64,000 nt of DNA, taken from positions 1,302,001 through 1,366,000 of the forward strand of contig JADLZK010009374.1 of the NCBI GenBank assembly GCA_015847255.1, given 5' to 3'. The notes beneath the pieces were generated by a model. It was not told the origin of the DNA. It did not search any database and saw nothing but the letters and a program-made list of their open reading frames with translations. Of this stretch, positions 22,591 through 33,199 are shown in pieces. The DNA comes from Hyparrhenia diplandra (lineage: Eukaryota > Streptophyta > Magnoliopsida > Poales > Poaceae). Position 1 is the first letter of the stretch, and each line of letters begins with the position of its first letter. The translations under genes and the position numbers were made by a program.

Positions 22591-24435
22591 TCACGATCTT
22601 GACGCCTGGGATGACCGTGGCTGAAGCTCCAGCTTCGGAGCTGGTTTCTTGGGATGCTTGTCAAGCTGCTGCTGGACTGCTTCCTTGAGTGCGTCATCGA
22701 ACGAACCCAGAAGCCACACTTGCTTGAGGGAAACCGGGTGCTCTAGCCCAGAAAACTGCATGTCTGAACCTTGAAGGCAGTGGAACTTGAGCTGCTCAAG
22801 CTTCTCCATGGCTCCCTCATCAAACTTTACATGCAACTTGGAACTGCATGCAATCTCGAGGACCTGGAGTCTCCAGAAAAGGGCAGTGGGGAATCCGAGC
22901 TCATCATGGTGTTGATCCTCGCTGACGCGAAGGCGCAGAGTAAGCAGACTTGGTAGGCGCCCGAGCTCCTCTATGACCTCTACTCTGAACAGTGCATTAG
23001 TCAACTCTAAAGTTAGCTTCCCGAGATGAACAACATGGTCCATTTCATGTGGCAGCTGCTCTACGTTGCCGAACATCTTTAGGCTCCGTATACTTTTGGG
23101 AATGTAGATGGGGCGCCAATGAAAGGAATGGTCGTTCCTCTCGAACTGCAGTGACAAGGATTCCAAATGAATCTTCTGTGTTTTCAAAGAGCCCGCGCCC
23201 ATGGAGCCTAAACAGCTGTAAACTGACCTCTGGTTCTGGTCATAAGGATTCCAAATGAATCCTTCTTGTCTGTGATTCCGAATGCCGGAGACTTCGAGTT
23301 TCTTCAACTGGGGAAGGTAATCAGAGATCTCATCTAGAATGGCGTCCCCGTCTGCAGTACTTACATGGATAGCACCCAGCGTTTGCAAGGCTTCCAGTCT
23401 CTTAATCCCTTTAGGTACCTCAACACCACCAATACTGCTACTTGATGGCGGCGTCTGAGTCCATGCAACGGTGGTACCTGCTCGAATGTACTGCAGCTTC
23501 CTGAGCTTGGTGATGAACGGTGGCAGCTTGACAATGGAGGTGTCCCTGATATCCAGAGTTTGCAGCTGCAACAAGTCACCCACAGAGTCTGGCAGATGAG
23601 TGATATTACTCTGTCTTCTTAGGGAGAGGAACTTGAGACGAGATGGCAGCTTCCCAATCTGCTCGAAATCAGAATCACTTACACCCCCTGCATTCTCCAG
23701 ATCCAGCACCCGAAGCACCCTCATCTTGTCCGACACGTAGAATGACTGAAACTGTTGAAACATCGTCAGAGATCGTAGCCATGAGAAGTCGAAACTCTCG
23801 AACAAAACCCAATCAGTCTCCCAGGTGCTCCCGATGGCCAGATGCTGCCCTATGCCTCTTGTGCTCAAGCGGCCATGCCCCTGCTTCTCCAGTGCAGAGA
23901 CTTCCACTGGGAGAAACATGGTCTCTTCCTCTGGCCTTGACATGATGTACTCCCGGAAGAAACCGTTGACTCGATACCCAATCACCTTGCTTGCCTCTAG
24001 TAGTACTGGATGTATGATGCTCAGCATGGCAACCTCGTCGAAAATCTTCTCTGCATACTTCTCCATGCTATTGCTATCGGTGCCTTTGGAGTAGCCTTCT
24101 GCAATCCATCGCCTGATCAAGCGCCTGCGCCGAATGATGGTGTCTTGAGGAAAGATTGATAGATACAACATATATTTCTTGAGATGGCGAGGGCAGGCAT
24201 CCAAGTAGGAATGCATCCAAGCAAGTAGCCCCCGCAAGGACTCAAACTCTGGCTTGGTCGATAGTTCCCGCATAAAGTTGGCGCTCAGACGCCTAATCTC
24301 ATGTTGGAACTCATCTTTTGGTTTGCTAGCCATGTATCCTGCTACGGTAACTAAAACTTTGGGAATTCCACCGCACATGGACAACAAAAGTATCACCTCC
24401 TGCCAATTCAGACCCCATTCTTCTTCCTGGAGCAC
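22591..24435 (-). CDS. NLR B exon 3: winged helix plus LRR, intact
   Basis: An uninterrupted 614 codons plus stop follow acceptor ctacag at 24436. It starts VLQEEEWGLNWQEVILLLSM. ARC2/winged helix: CGGIPKVLVTVAGY, CPRHLKKYMLYLSIFP, RRRRLIRRWIAEGYSKG. The segment GYRVNGFFREYIMSRP lies where the MHD motif belongs, but it reads V-N-G. The LRR region (from about residue 230) includes MRVLRVLDLEN, LPSRLKFLSLRRQ, LPDSVGDLLQLQTLDIRD, SIRSLKMFGNVEQLP and LGKLTLELTNALF, and ends PKLELQPRSSQASRS. It is the best-preserved NLR exon in the window and shows what A has lost. Confidence 0.9.
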   Translation of the reverse strand: MLQEEEWGLNWQEVILLLSMCGGIPKVLVTVAGYMASKPKDEFQHEIRRLSANFMRELSTKPEFESLRGLLAWMHSYLDACPRHLKKYMLYLSIFPQDTIIRRRRLIRRWIAEGYSKGTDSNSMEKYAEKIFDEVAMLSIIHPVLLEASKVIGYRVNGFFREYIMSRPEEETMFLPVEVSALEKQGHGRLSTRGIGQHLAIGSTWETDWVLFESFDFSWLRSLTMFQQFQSFYVSDKMRVLRVLDLENAGGVSDSDFEQIGKLPSRLKFLSLRRQSNITHLPDSVGDLLQLQTLDIRDTSIVKLPPFITKLRKLQYIRAGTTVAWTQTPPSSSSIGGVEVPKGIKRLEALQTLGAIHVSTADGDAILDEISDYLPQLKKLEVSGIRNHRQEGFIWNPYDQNQRSVYSCLGSMGAGSLKTQKIHLESLSLQFERNDHSFHWRPIYIPKSIRSLKMFGNVEQLPHEMDHVVHLGKLTLELTNALFRVEVIEELGRLPSLLTLRLRVSEDQHHDELGFPTALFWRLQVLEIACSSKLHVKFDEGAMEKLEQLKFHCLQGSDMQFSGLEHPVSLKQVWLLGSFDDALKEAVQQQLDKHPKKPAPKLELQPRSSQASRS

Positions 24436-24888
24436 CTGTAGGTAAAACGAGAGTACTAGTTAATAACTGCTAGCAAATAAACCTACTATATGTTACAATT
24501 TTAGTTGCAGAATCTAAGGCGCACGACGACAGCACTTATACTATCAGCTCATGAGAACACTGGCAAATCCTTCTGCACGTTAACAAAAATACTCATTCCC
24601 TTGAAGGCTCATGTACGGATAACATTAACAAGTTATTCAAAGTATATCCATGTTCAAAAGAACAACATATGTAAGATTTTTAATCTACATTAATTTAGCT
24701 CGAACATTATGGCATACCGAAATTTAAATAGTACAACTGAAAACACTGAACCAAAGGAACCACTACACATATTATTTCCTCGATTTTTTTATTAAAAAAA
24801 TGAAAACTCTATATCTTGAGCAGTGGAGAAATTCTGTGCACTCCAGGTTAGCTATGACCTCTTAGCTGATCTTTGGCATTTATTTCTA

Positions 24889-25373
24889 CTCCCCTATTCC
24901 AAATTATAAGATGTTTTGACATTTCTACATTCATTACTTTTAGATGCCATTTTGATCCTCTAATTTTAGGCATATTGAAATCTAGTTAATGTACTGGCAT
25001 GTTTGGCTTGACATTCCAAACTTTCCAAAGTTCATATAAAAATCTATCTTAAATTCATATGGTGAGAGATGAAAATTGATTCTATAGATCACCATACTAT
25101 GTTCTACTCCGCAACTAGTAGCATTTTCTTGGGCTCACTCCAACATAAATCCAGCACATAAATATCTCCCCATATGTCTAACAGTAGTATGCAAATATAT
25201 TCCGTATACAACCATATTAGCTTAATCTATATTATGAGTATTAGAATGGATTTCAATTCCATGGATCCAAAATGGGTCTTACAATATATCTAAACATATT
25301 ATATATCTAAGTGCATAACAAAACTTGTGTATCTAAAAAAGCCAAAATATCTTGTAATTTGGAATGGCAGGAG
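24889..25373. mobile_element. Stowaway-like MITE in B intron 2, TA target site
   Basis: The left end CTCCCCTATTCCAAATTATA and right end TAATTTGGAATGGCAGGAG are inverted and flanked by TA, as expected for Tc1/Mariner-derived MITEs. It is about 485 bp, long for Stowaway. Confidence 0.7.
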
Positions 25374-25839
25374 TAGTAACTTGTGGTTATTAGGCTGTGT
25401 AACCTTGATCACCTGGGTGCAAGCTTAGATATACTAACAAGCATTTAGCGAATATTCTCTTTGCATATCTTTCGTCTCTTAAACAGACTCTCAATTTTTT
25501 GTTCACTATACTGTAATAGATATCTTCATTTCGATCTGTGAAAGCATGAATGAGAAAACTTTCATACATTGTATTCAGAGGGCAAGCCATCTAGCCTCTC
25601 TAAAAGTGGAGAGCAAGACAGGTGGTTCTGATAAAGTATGGTGTGGAGAGCCTTCTAGAGGTACTCTTAGACTAATTGTATGTCTTATTGTAGCAACTAA
25701 AGTGCAACCTATAACCCTAAAACCTGTTTTAGTAAAAAATACAAAGGTGATTTCTGAATAAAAAGGTCAATACATATGAGAGTTTTATGTTAACAAAAGG
25801 ACAAATTATAGAGGCGAATAAAATCAAAAGTTAGATTGA

Positions 25840-27830
25840 TGACCTAACGTGACATGGGCTACACCAAGATCCATCACAACTAAAGACGTGCTTGTTTACA
25901 TCCTAGTTTATATGTGGAAGGAAATGTATGAAATAAGCTAGTTGAAGTCTGCTAAACACGTAAGGTTATAGAAGGTGAGAGTTGTAGTACATAGTTACCA
26001 TGTACGTCGGTGTATTTAATGGAGCACTTGGGTTATTACACTGATCCTAAACAAACAAGCCCTTGGGCTAAAGCTTATATAAATCCAGAATGTACACACA
26101 TAATAATTAGTGTACCATACATTGAAATATAAATTATATATATGCCATATGGTGTAATTGGTAAAATTTATCACAACCAAATATATGCATGTTGCGTTAG
26201 AAAATGAACAAAGCCAAAGGTGTGCAATTATGATAAGTAATTTTTATTAGTTGACGGATGAGTTCAGATAACCTAAAGTAACCATCTATGTTTGCACATC
26301 TAGATTACACACATATTCCTTTGTGGCAAACAATTACTCAAAGTTCCATATGTGCTTTGAATTAGAAGGTTCTGCCACTATTGATATTTGACAAAACCGC
26401 TCAACCATTGTTAAAAATGACATAATATAACTACATAATACACATGTAAAATTACTATTGGACAATGTACAGAATAACCAAAGTGTTATCTATATATGCT
26501 TTCAAAATAGCAAGTTATGAAAAAATAAAAAACATATACATGCTGGTAATTTGACACCGCATTAATGCACACATGCTGATGGATTAGTGTGAGTAATATA
26601 AATCTGAAATAGAGCTGTCACAGACTGGATCGATTCCGGCGTGACACGTGGCTGCCGGGCGGCGTTGGGGGCGGCGGCAGCAGGCTGGAGGGTGGCGGTC
26701 AGCGACTTGACGGCGTAGCTAACGTAGGCTGATGATGACAGCGAGGTAGGAGATGGCGATGATGGCGCACAGCAGCTCCGGGCGGTGACGAGGAGGGCGG
26801 CGATGGCGGCGGCGGCGCTGGGCGCCGGCGTGCACGCACGCGTGTGGGTGGCAGTAGCGGCGTGCGGGCGCGTGGAGTCAGCGGCGGCGCGCGGGTAGGG
26901 GTTGGGAGGGAGAGAGAGAGCTGGAGAGACAAGAGTTGTTTGGGGAGCTACCCTTTAATTTTTCTGATTGATTGCAACCGATTACAGGTCCCTTGTATTT
27001 ATAGTCCGGGGTAGACTTGCATCTAAATAAATTCCTGATTTTATTCCCCATTTTATTCCTATCTTTATTCCCTAAATATCTATTACTTAATGACGAAGCT
27101 GATGACGAGATAAGAACGGAAGGCGGCGGTGGCCGGCCAGGCTTGGCCTAGCGCGTGCGCAAGCCCTAGGGGGCCTTTGTTGGGCCTCCCGAGCTGGCAC
27201 ATGACAAGAGCCGTTGAGAATTTAGATTCATGACCCTACACACCACAAGATCTACCACAACCAAGGTCTACACATGAAATTAGCTATTTATTTACATAAA
27301 TGTGAGACAAGCTGGATTATTAAACTGAAGCTAAACAAATAAACCCATGAGCTGCATCTTATATGAATGCACAATGTACACACGTAAATATCGAAGTGTC
27401 ATATAGAGGAAGATAAACTATATATGTGGCATATACTGTAATTGGTAAAATTTATCAGAACCAGGTAAGCATGTTGGAAATGAACCAAACCAAAGAATGT
27501 GCACAATGATAAGTAATTTGTATTATTTGATGGACATGTTCAAATAAGCTAAAGTAATCATCTATGTTGCGCATCTAAAGTACACACATATTCCTTGGTG
27601 GCAAACGAAGTTCCCTATATACGCTTCTAAATTTGAAGGTTGTGGGCACAATTGATATCTGACAATACAACTCAACCATTGATCAAAATGACATAATATA
27701 ACGACATAACACAGAAAATATTACTATTAGACGATGAACAGAACAGCCAAAGTGTCAGTTGTAACTTGTATATGCTTAGCAAGTTGTACAACTATAAAAG
27801 TATGAAGAAAATATATAAATGCAGGTGGTT
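25840..27830. repeat. Direct duplication within B intron 2, split by a solo LTR
   Basis: The segment about 25840-26560 is repeated with divergence at about 27225-27830. Shared stretches include gtaattggtaaaatttatcac(a/g), ttccttgtggcaaac, and aatgacataatataac. The solo LTR at 26616-27206 lies between the copies. Confidence 0.65.
26616..27206 (-). mobile_element. Solo LTR with perfect TSD AGAGC
   Basis: On the minus strand it begins TGTCATGTGCC and ends GTCTGTGACA, and it is flanked by AGAGC on both sides. Its end sequences and the AGTAATAGATATTTAGGGAATAAAG-like middle resemble the LTRs at 55895 and 58683. The complete single LTR with TSD indicates LTR-LTR recombination after insertion in B intron 2. 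Confidence 0.85.
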
Positions 27831-27958
27831 TGACACAACGCATAAATGCACACACGACATAAAACATACACCTATTTGAAGGAAACTAGCACATTGTATA
27901 TGATGAAATATTTTTTTATTGATTTGGCAATATCAACCATATGAAACAATATGAGTAC

Positions 27959-30900
27959 TGTCACGTGCCAGAATTGGGCCAGCCATGGACGGGCTAAAAG
28001 GGGCCCAAACGGCCATGGATGGCCCAGAAAGAGGGGGCACGGCGCGTGCGAGGGCAGGGGGGCCGACGCCGACGCCACCGCCGCCTCTCCGTCTCCGTCT
28101 TCGTTTCGTCATCAAGTTAGGATTAAATTAGGACTTTTTGGTGTGCAAGGGATATTCCAAGTCTATATGGAAATCTCTTATTAGGAAATAAATAGGATTG
28201 CTTATAAAAGGTATTCCAACTTTATAAGGAAACCTTTAGAGAGATTGCTTGGATTACAAGTCCCATAGGAGAGCCATATAAATAGGGAGTATGTAATCTC
28301 TTGGGGAACAAGCAATAAAGAATAGTCCAAGTGTCTTTTCGCTATTGCCGCCCCGACCCGCCCCTCGCCGCCGCCGTTGCCCCCCGCCCCTACGCCGCTG
28401 CCCCACCGCCGCGCCACCGGCGGCCAGCACCGCCGCTCCTTCCCCCTCACCGCCCCTCCTCTCCACCTTCTCCTCACCCCAACCGCCGCCTCCACCATCG
28501 CCACCACCGTCAAGCTCGCCGTCGACGTGTCACAACAACCGGAATCCATCCGTTTTGTGACAACCGGTATATGGAGACCGGGGCGATTCCCACCACCGAT
28601 GGCTTCCGAGATGCGTGAGTTCACCAAGGCGCCGAAGGAGCTCCTCGACGACAACCGCACCAAGATCGGACGCCGCTTCGACGAGATTGAGACACGTCTT
28701 CGTTGACTAGAATACTTCTACACCAGCCGAAGATTCGGCTACCCCCGCTCCGTTCTACAACGACGACGGTGGCACTAGAGGAGCTCCCCGACGCCGCCTT
28801 AAGCGCCACCCCCGCCCGACGACGACTCGAGCTTGGCATCCTCCAATTTGGAAGAGGGTAGCGGCGTCGTCGGGATGACACACCGGCCATCAAAAGACAT
28901 CGCCATCGATAACAACGCGCACCGGGTCACTTCTTCCTCTCCACCGACACCTCCAACCGCGTAGGAGTTCCAGGCAGCTCAGCCGGCGCCACCCGCGGGG
29001 CCCCTACCTCAGGTCACCGGAGCTACCGCCCTCTCTACGCGGTATGCTTGGAGGTACCGGAGTATGATGGCAGCGACAACCTCGACCTCCGGATCAACAA
29101 GATGGAGCTCTTTGTTCGGCCCGAAGGATGACATTGATCCCAAGTTCCACGTCGGGTATGCTACTTTACATCGACAGGTCCCGCATGATGCGGTTCCATA
29201 GATCGTCCCTGGAGGAGACCGTAGGTCGAGTGGGATGCCTTCACCCACTACCTCGGGCGCGACTTCAGACCACCCATCGTCACCGACACCACAAGAGAGT
29301 TCGCCCTTCCGGCTCAGGAGGGCGGGCTGAATGACTAGATCGACGCCTTCGAGGACTATGTAACTCGCATGGACCTTGAGAGCCGGCTTCACCGCGTCGG
29401 CTGTTCGTCGGTAGCTTACGCAACACTCTCCATACAGTCCTTGAGTGGTTTGAGCCACACTCGATGCATGAGGCCATTGACCTCGCGCGTCGCTACGACG
29501 ATGAGCTACCAGCAGTTGTGTCGGAGGACGTCGCCAACAACCGCAATGAAAACGTCGCCGACATCGACACCGACATCGACACCCCCTTGGCAGATAGGGC
29601 TTAGGGCAGCCACGCCCGGCCTCTCGCCATAGAGGCGATCGACGACCAGAAAGTGGCCGACCACCTCACCGAGCTACACCTGGGGACCATGACGAACTGG
29701 GAGCTCGGCATCATCGCAAGCGCCATCGAGCTACATGCGACTGCACCTCAGTGTAACCTCTACAACGACATCGTGAGATACTTCCACTAATACTACGTCC
29801 ATGCAACTTCTGAGCTACTCCAGGCCCTCGTCCTCGACGGTGGCGTCCCCCTGCATGGCGTTGCACTGGGCTTCCACCTGCCGACACGCCCCGAGAGAGG
29901 AGCAGGCCTTCCCGGCAAGTTTCTTGCCCGATGGTGCGCCCGAAAGTTGGGCCGGACGACGCCACGGTGCTCCTCTTCGACGACAATGGCCAGGAGTTCC
30001 TCTACATCGTCAATGTCGGCCGACGCGGTGGATGCGCCAGTGCCCCAACTCGGGCTGCCCATCAAGACGGCCAGCAACCTCCTCTACGACCGTCTACTTC
30101 ACCTCACTTCGTGGCCGGTCGTCTCGACTTGACACATGTTCTGCACGCTCGGGTACATGTGATGTGCACCTACTACTTCCAAGACCCCAGTTGCCCGCGC
30201 GGATTAACCGGAGCTGTTAAGCATCGTTAGTGCCTCGGTCATGAGGTGCGCGTGGATGGATCGACCCTTCGTCGCAGCCCCCCCCGAGTTATAAGTACAA
30301 CGTACTTTGGTAGCCTGCACTTCGACTTCTTTGATGACGAGGAAGCTATGATCTGCAACAAACTCCAACGACAAGTCGGGCTGCCTCATGATCAGCTACA
30401 GACCAGGTGTCATGACTTCCCCGATCCGCATCGCCTTCGCGCCCACCTGGTGGGTTGGTCGGCGCATGGACGAGCCACCTCGTCAAACGGTGGGGAGATG
30501 TCACGTTTTGAGTGGGCCTTCCATGGACGGGCTAAAGGGGCCCAACCGGCCGAGCCGGCCCCGTAAGAGGGGAGGTTGCGCGTGCGGGCAGGGGCGGCGC
30601 CGCCGCCACCGCCGTCTCTCTCCGTCTCCGTCTTCGCTTCATCATCAAGTTTGGATTAAATCGGGATTTTTTAGTGTGCAAGGGATATTCCAACTCTATA
30701 AGAAAATTTCTTTTTAGGAAATAAATAGGATTTCTTGTAAGAGGTATTCCAACTTTATATGGAAACCTTTAGAGAGATTGCTTGGACTACAAGTCTCATA
30801 GGAGGGCCATATAAATAGGGAGTATGTAATCTCTTCGGGGAACAAGCAATAAAGAATAGTCCGTGTCTTCATTTGTTTGCCGCCGCCGCCGCCCCGCGCC

Positions 30901-31044
30901 GCCTCACCGCCGTGCCGCCGCTGCTTCACCCTCACCGCCGCTTCCTCCACCTTCTCCCCCCCCAAACGGCGCCTCCACCATCGCCACCACAGTCAAGCTC
31001 GTCGCCGACGTGTCACAGCTGCCGGAATCCATCGGTCTGTGACA
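27959..31044 (+). mobile_element. Gag-bearing short LTR retrotransposon, TSD AGTAC
   Basis: The LTRs at 27959-28562 and 30499-31044 begin TGTCACG and end TGTGACA. AGTAC flanks both sides. Each LTR has a TATA-like box (catataaatagggag) near 28275 and 30810. The internal region is about 1.9 kb and encodes only a decayed Gypsy-type gag, with no protease, RT or integrase. The purine tract ggtggggaga precedes the 3' LTR. The flanks align with continuous intron 2 sequence of gene A, which is an empty site. It is a non-autonomous deletion derivative that needs a partner for movement. Confidence 0.9.
28599..29640 (+). pseudogene. Degenerate Ty3/Gypsy-like gag
   Basis: Behind the 5' LTR the plus strand reads MASEMREFTKAPKELLDDN, then, across frame changes, VPEYDGSDNLDLRINKMELF, WDAFTHYLGRDFRPPI, FEDYVTRMDLES and LFVGSLRNTLHTVLEWFEP followed by HSMHEAIDLARRYDDE. 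This spacing matches the retrotransposon gag capsid region of plant Gypsy elements. Several stops and frameshifts interrupt it, so it is not expected to make a capsid protein. Confidence 0.7.
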
Positions 31045-31380
31045 AGTACAATCACATGCATTAAGAATTCAATTTTTTAAAAGAAATAATTGTATTCTAA
31101 TAGTATTTTATAAAGGAAATTCAACATCATGAGTTTTTGTTGTAAGCTTAAATGCTTATATTTGCAATTGTATTAACTAGTATTAGAACTTTAAGTTAAG
31201 AAGAGGAGGAGAAATAAATATTTTAAATAAAATTCTTTTAGGTAAGATCAAAACCATAGAAGCCAATGCTTCATATATGTTGGTTTATGGAGTACTATAG
31301 GCTGGCTACAAGAAGGGCTAATGGAGTTCCACATAAGGTTCCAACTAAACGTACATAGTGGGCACACATAGTGATATGAT

Positions 31381-31552
31381 GCAAATTAGTTGACTATGAA
31401 ATCAATATATAGAGAGTAATTCATAACCAAAGTATATCAGAATCAGAAACATATTAAAAAAATAATGCAAATTAGTTGACTATGAAATCAATATAGAGAG
31501 AGTAATTCGTAACCAAAGTATATCAGAATCAGAAACATATTAAAAATAAATA
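31381..31552. repeat. Tandem duplication (86-bp period) in B intron 2
   Basis: Two nearly identical copies of gcaaattagttgactatgaa...agaaacatattaaaaa start at 31381 and 31467. Confidence 0.85.
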
Positions 31553-32076
31553 TACACTATCTATGTGTGTAGTGTATTAGGAAATAATCAAATAAGACAT
31601 GCCCACGATATAAGAAGTTTTGGTTATTGTGGATTATTAATTTGTCTGTGGTATTCAAATTATTATAAATTGTGAAAACTGTAAGTCCGTATAGAAGCAC
31701 AATTTTAACCAATCTACAACCATCACCAAGGCTTTAACATCAAAACAGGAAAAATGATTTGGTTAATTTTGGTGGCAACATAAGAATTGGGAAAACAAAA
31801 TTTAGTTATTTAGTTTGACCAAATAGAGTGCAATACGTGCTGACATATTTGAACAAAAGATTCTAATTAAATAAATGTTAGATGCATTGAGTGCGAGTGG
31901 CATGATGCAAACCAGAGTAACTACGGATCAAGATTGCAAGGCATATGGAGTATTTATTGCTCAACATTGTATTTCACATATGAATAAAGGTTTTCTATTG
32001 CATTGGAAAACAAACAAAAGTGAGTCGGAAAAGATAGAGATATGCATTTTTTTGTTAACTATGGGATCTAAACCAT

Positions 32077-32244
32077 GAAAAAAATCGCGGGCTATAGAAT
32101 TTTGCGGAGGTTGGCCAAAACGCGCTAGGCGCTATTAGCGCTATTTGACGCTATTTGGCGCTATAGCGTGCTATTTGACATCGCGGCAGGTGCTTGGCCG
32201 CTATTAGCGCGCTTATTTCGACGCTATAGCGCGCTATTTGTTTC
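32077..32244. mobile_element. 168-bp GCGCTATT-rich element with TIRs and 16-bp TSD
   Basis: The termini GAAAAAAATCGCGGGCTATAG and, inverted, GAAACAAATAGCGCGCTATAG bound a core packed with gcgctatt / aatagcgc motifs. Both sides carry atgggatctaaa(c/t)cat, a 16-bp duplication with one mismatch. No coding potential. It sits in B intron 2 close to exon 2. The superfamily is not assigned. Confidence 0.7.
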
Positions 32245-32428
32245 ATGGGATCTAAATCATTCTATGAACTTTGCAACACTTATGTTTCTTCTAAATATGT
32301 CTTTAAATGCCTAGCTCCTATAGCAGGACATGTTATTAGATTAGTGTAAGTGATATAAAAATGAAATAGTGCATATGAGAATTGAGCACACATCTGATGT
32401 ATCAAACTCTGCTCATTACTAAGCATAC

Positions 32429-32994
32429 CTTTTCTAATAGCTGGTCCACAGCAGTGGCATGTAGACCTTTGACATTGTACACTCCATCATCAATAGATAC
32501 CACACAATGTTTGGCAACACTTTCTTCTGAAGTAATGATAATGATACAACTTCCGGAGTTTCCAAATTGTATCAAGTAAGATTTTATCCAATCCCAGTCT
32601 TCATTTGACTGCACACCATCAATTACAAAAAGGCACACATCTTCACATAGAAGATCCCGGCACGTGTTGATGAGATCTTCGGCTTGAAGTGTCTTTGGAT
32701 ATTTTCCCTTCGAAAAACTTTCGTGTAAGCTACGACAGAACTCAATTGGATTGAACGGATGGGATACATTAACCCAAGCTTGCCTCTTGAATTGACTGCC
32801 AGTCCTGAGTTTTTCATCATATATGGCTTTGATGAGAGCTGATTTTCCAACACCAGGCATCCCCACACAGAAATAAGCTGGATTTCCTGGATCTTCTCTA
32901 AAAGTTCATCCATTTCGGTGTCACGCCCAAGAAACAACGAATGTTGCGGTGTTGGCTTTCTGCTAATTGATTGGACTCTATCAGGTTGGAAACC
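32429..32994 (-). pseudogene. NLR B exon 2: NB-ARC, P-loop frameshift
   Basis: After acceptor ctgtag the exon reads GFQPDRVQSISRK, LGRDTEMDELLEKIQEIQLI, SVWG. A run of four C (32861-32864), where A has five, shifts the frame exactly between VWG and MPGVGKS. Downstream of this the other frame continues GVGKSALIKAIYDEKLRTG, WVNVSHPFNPIEFCRSL, CLFVIDGVQSNEDWDWI and CIIIITSEESVAKHC. Apart from this base the exon is well conserved, so the lesion is recent or a sequence error. Confidence 0.85.
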
Positions 32995-33199
32995 CTACAG
33001 ATATCGAAACACAAAGACAAACAAGTTGAAAAAAGAAAGCAATTACTTACTAGGAAAATAGTAGTAATTAAACACCAATGCCAATTATTAGGATTTTTCA
33101 ACGGCTAATGTTTTACCACTAGGATTTGTCTAAGTTGATGGCCAACCTAAACCAGTTGAATGGACATACAAGTGAAGGTTTTTACGAGTCAGTGATAAA

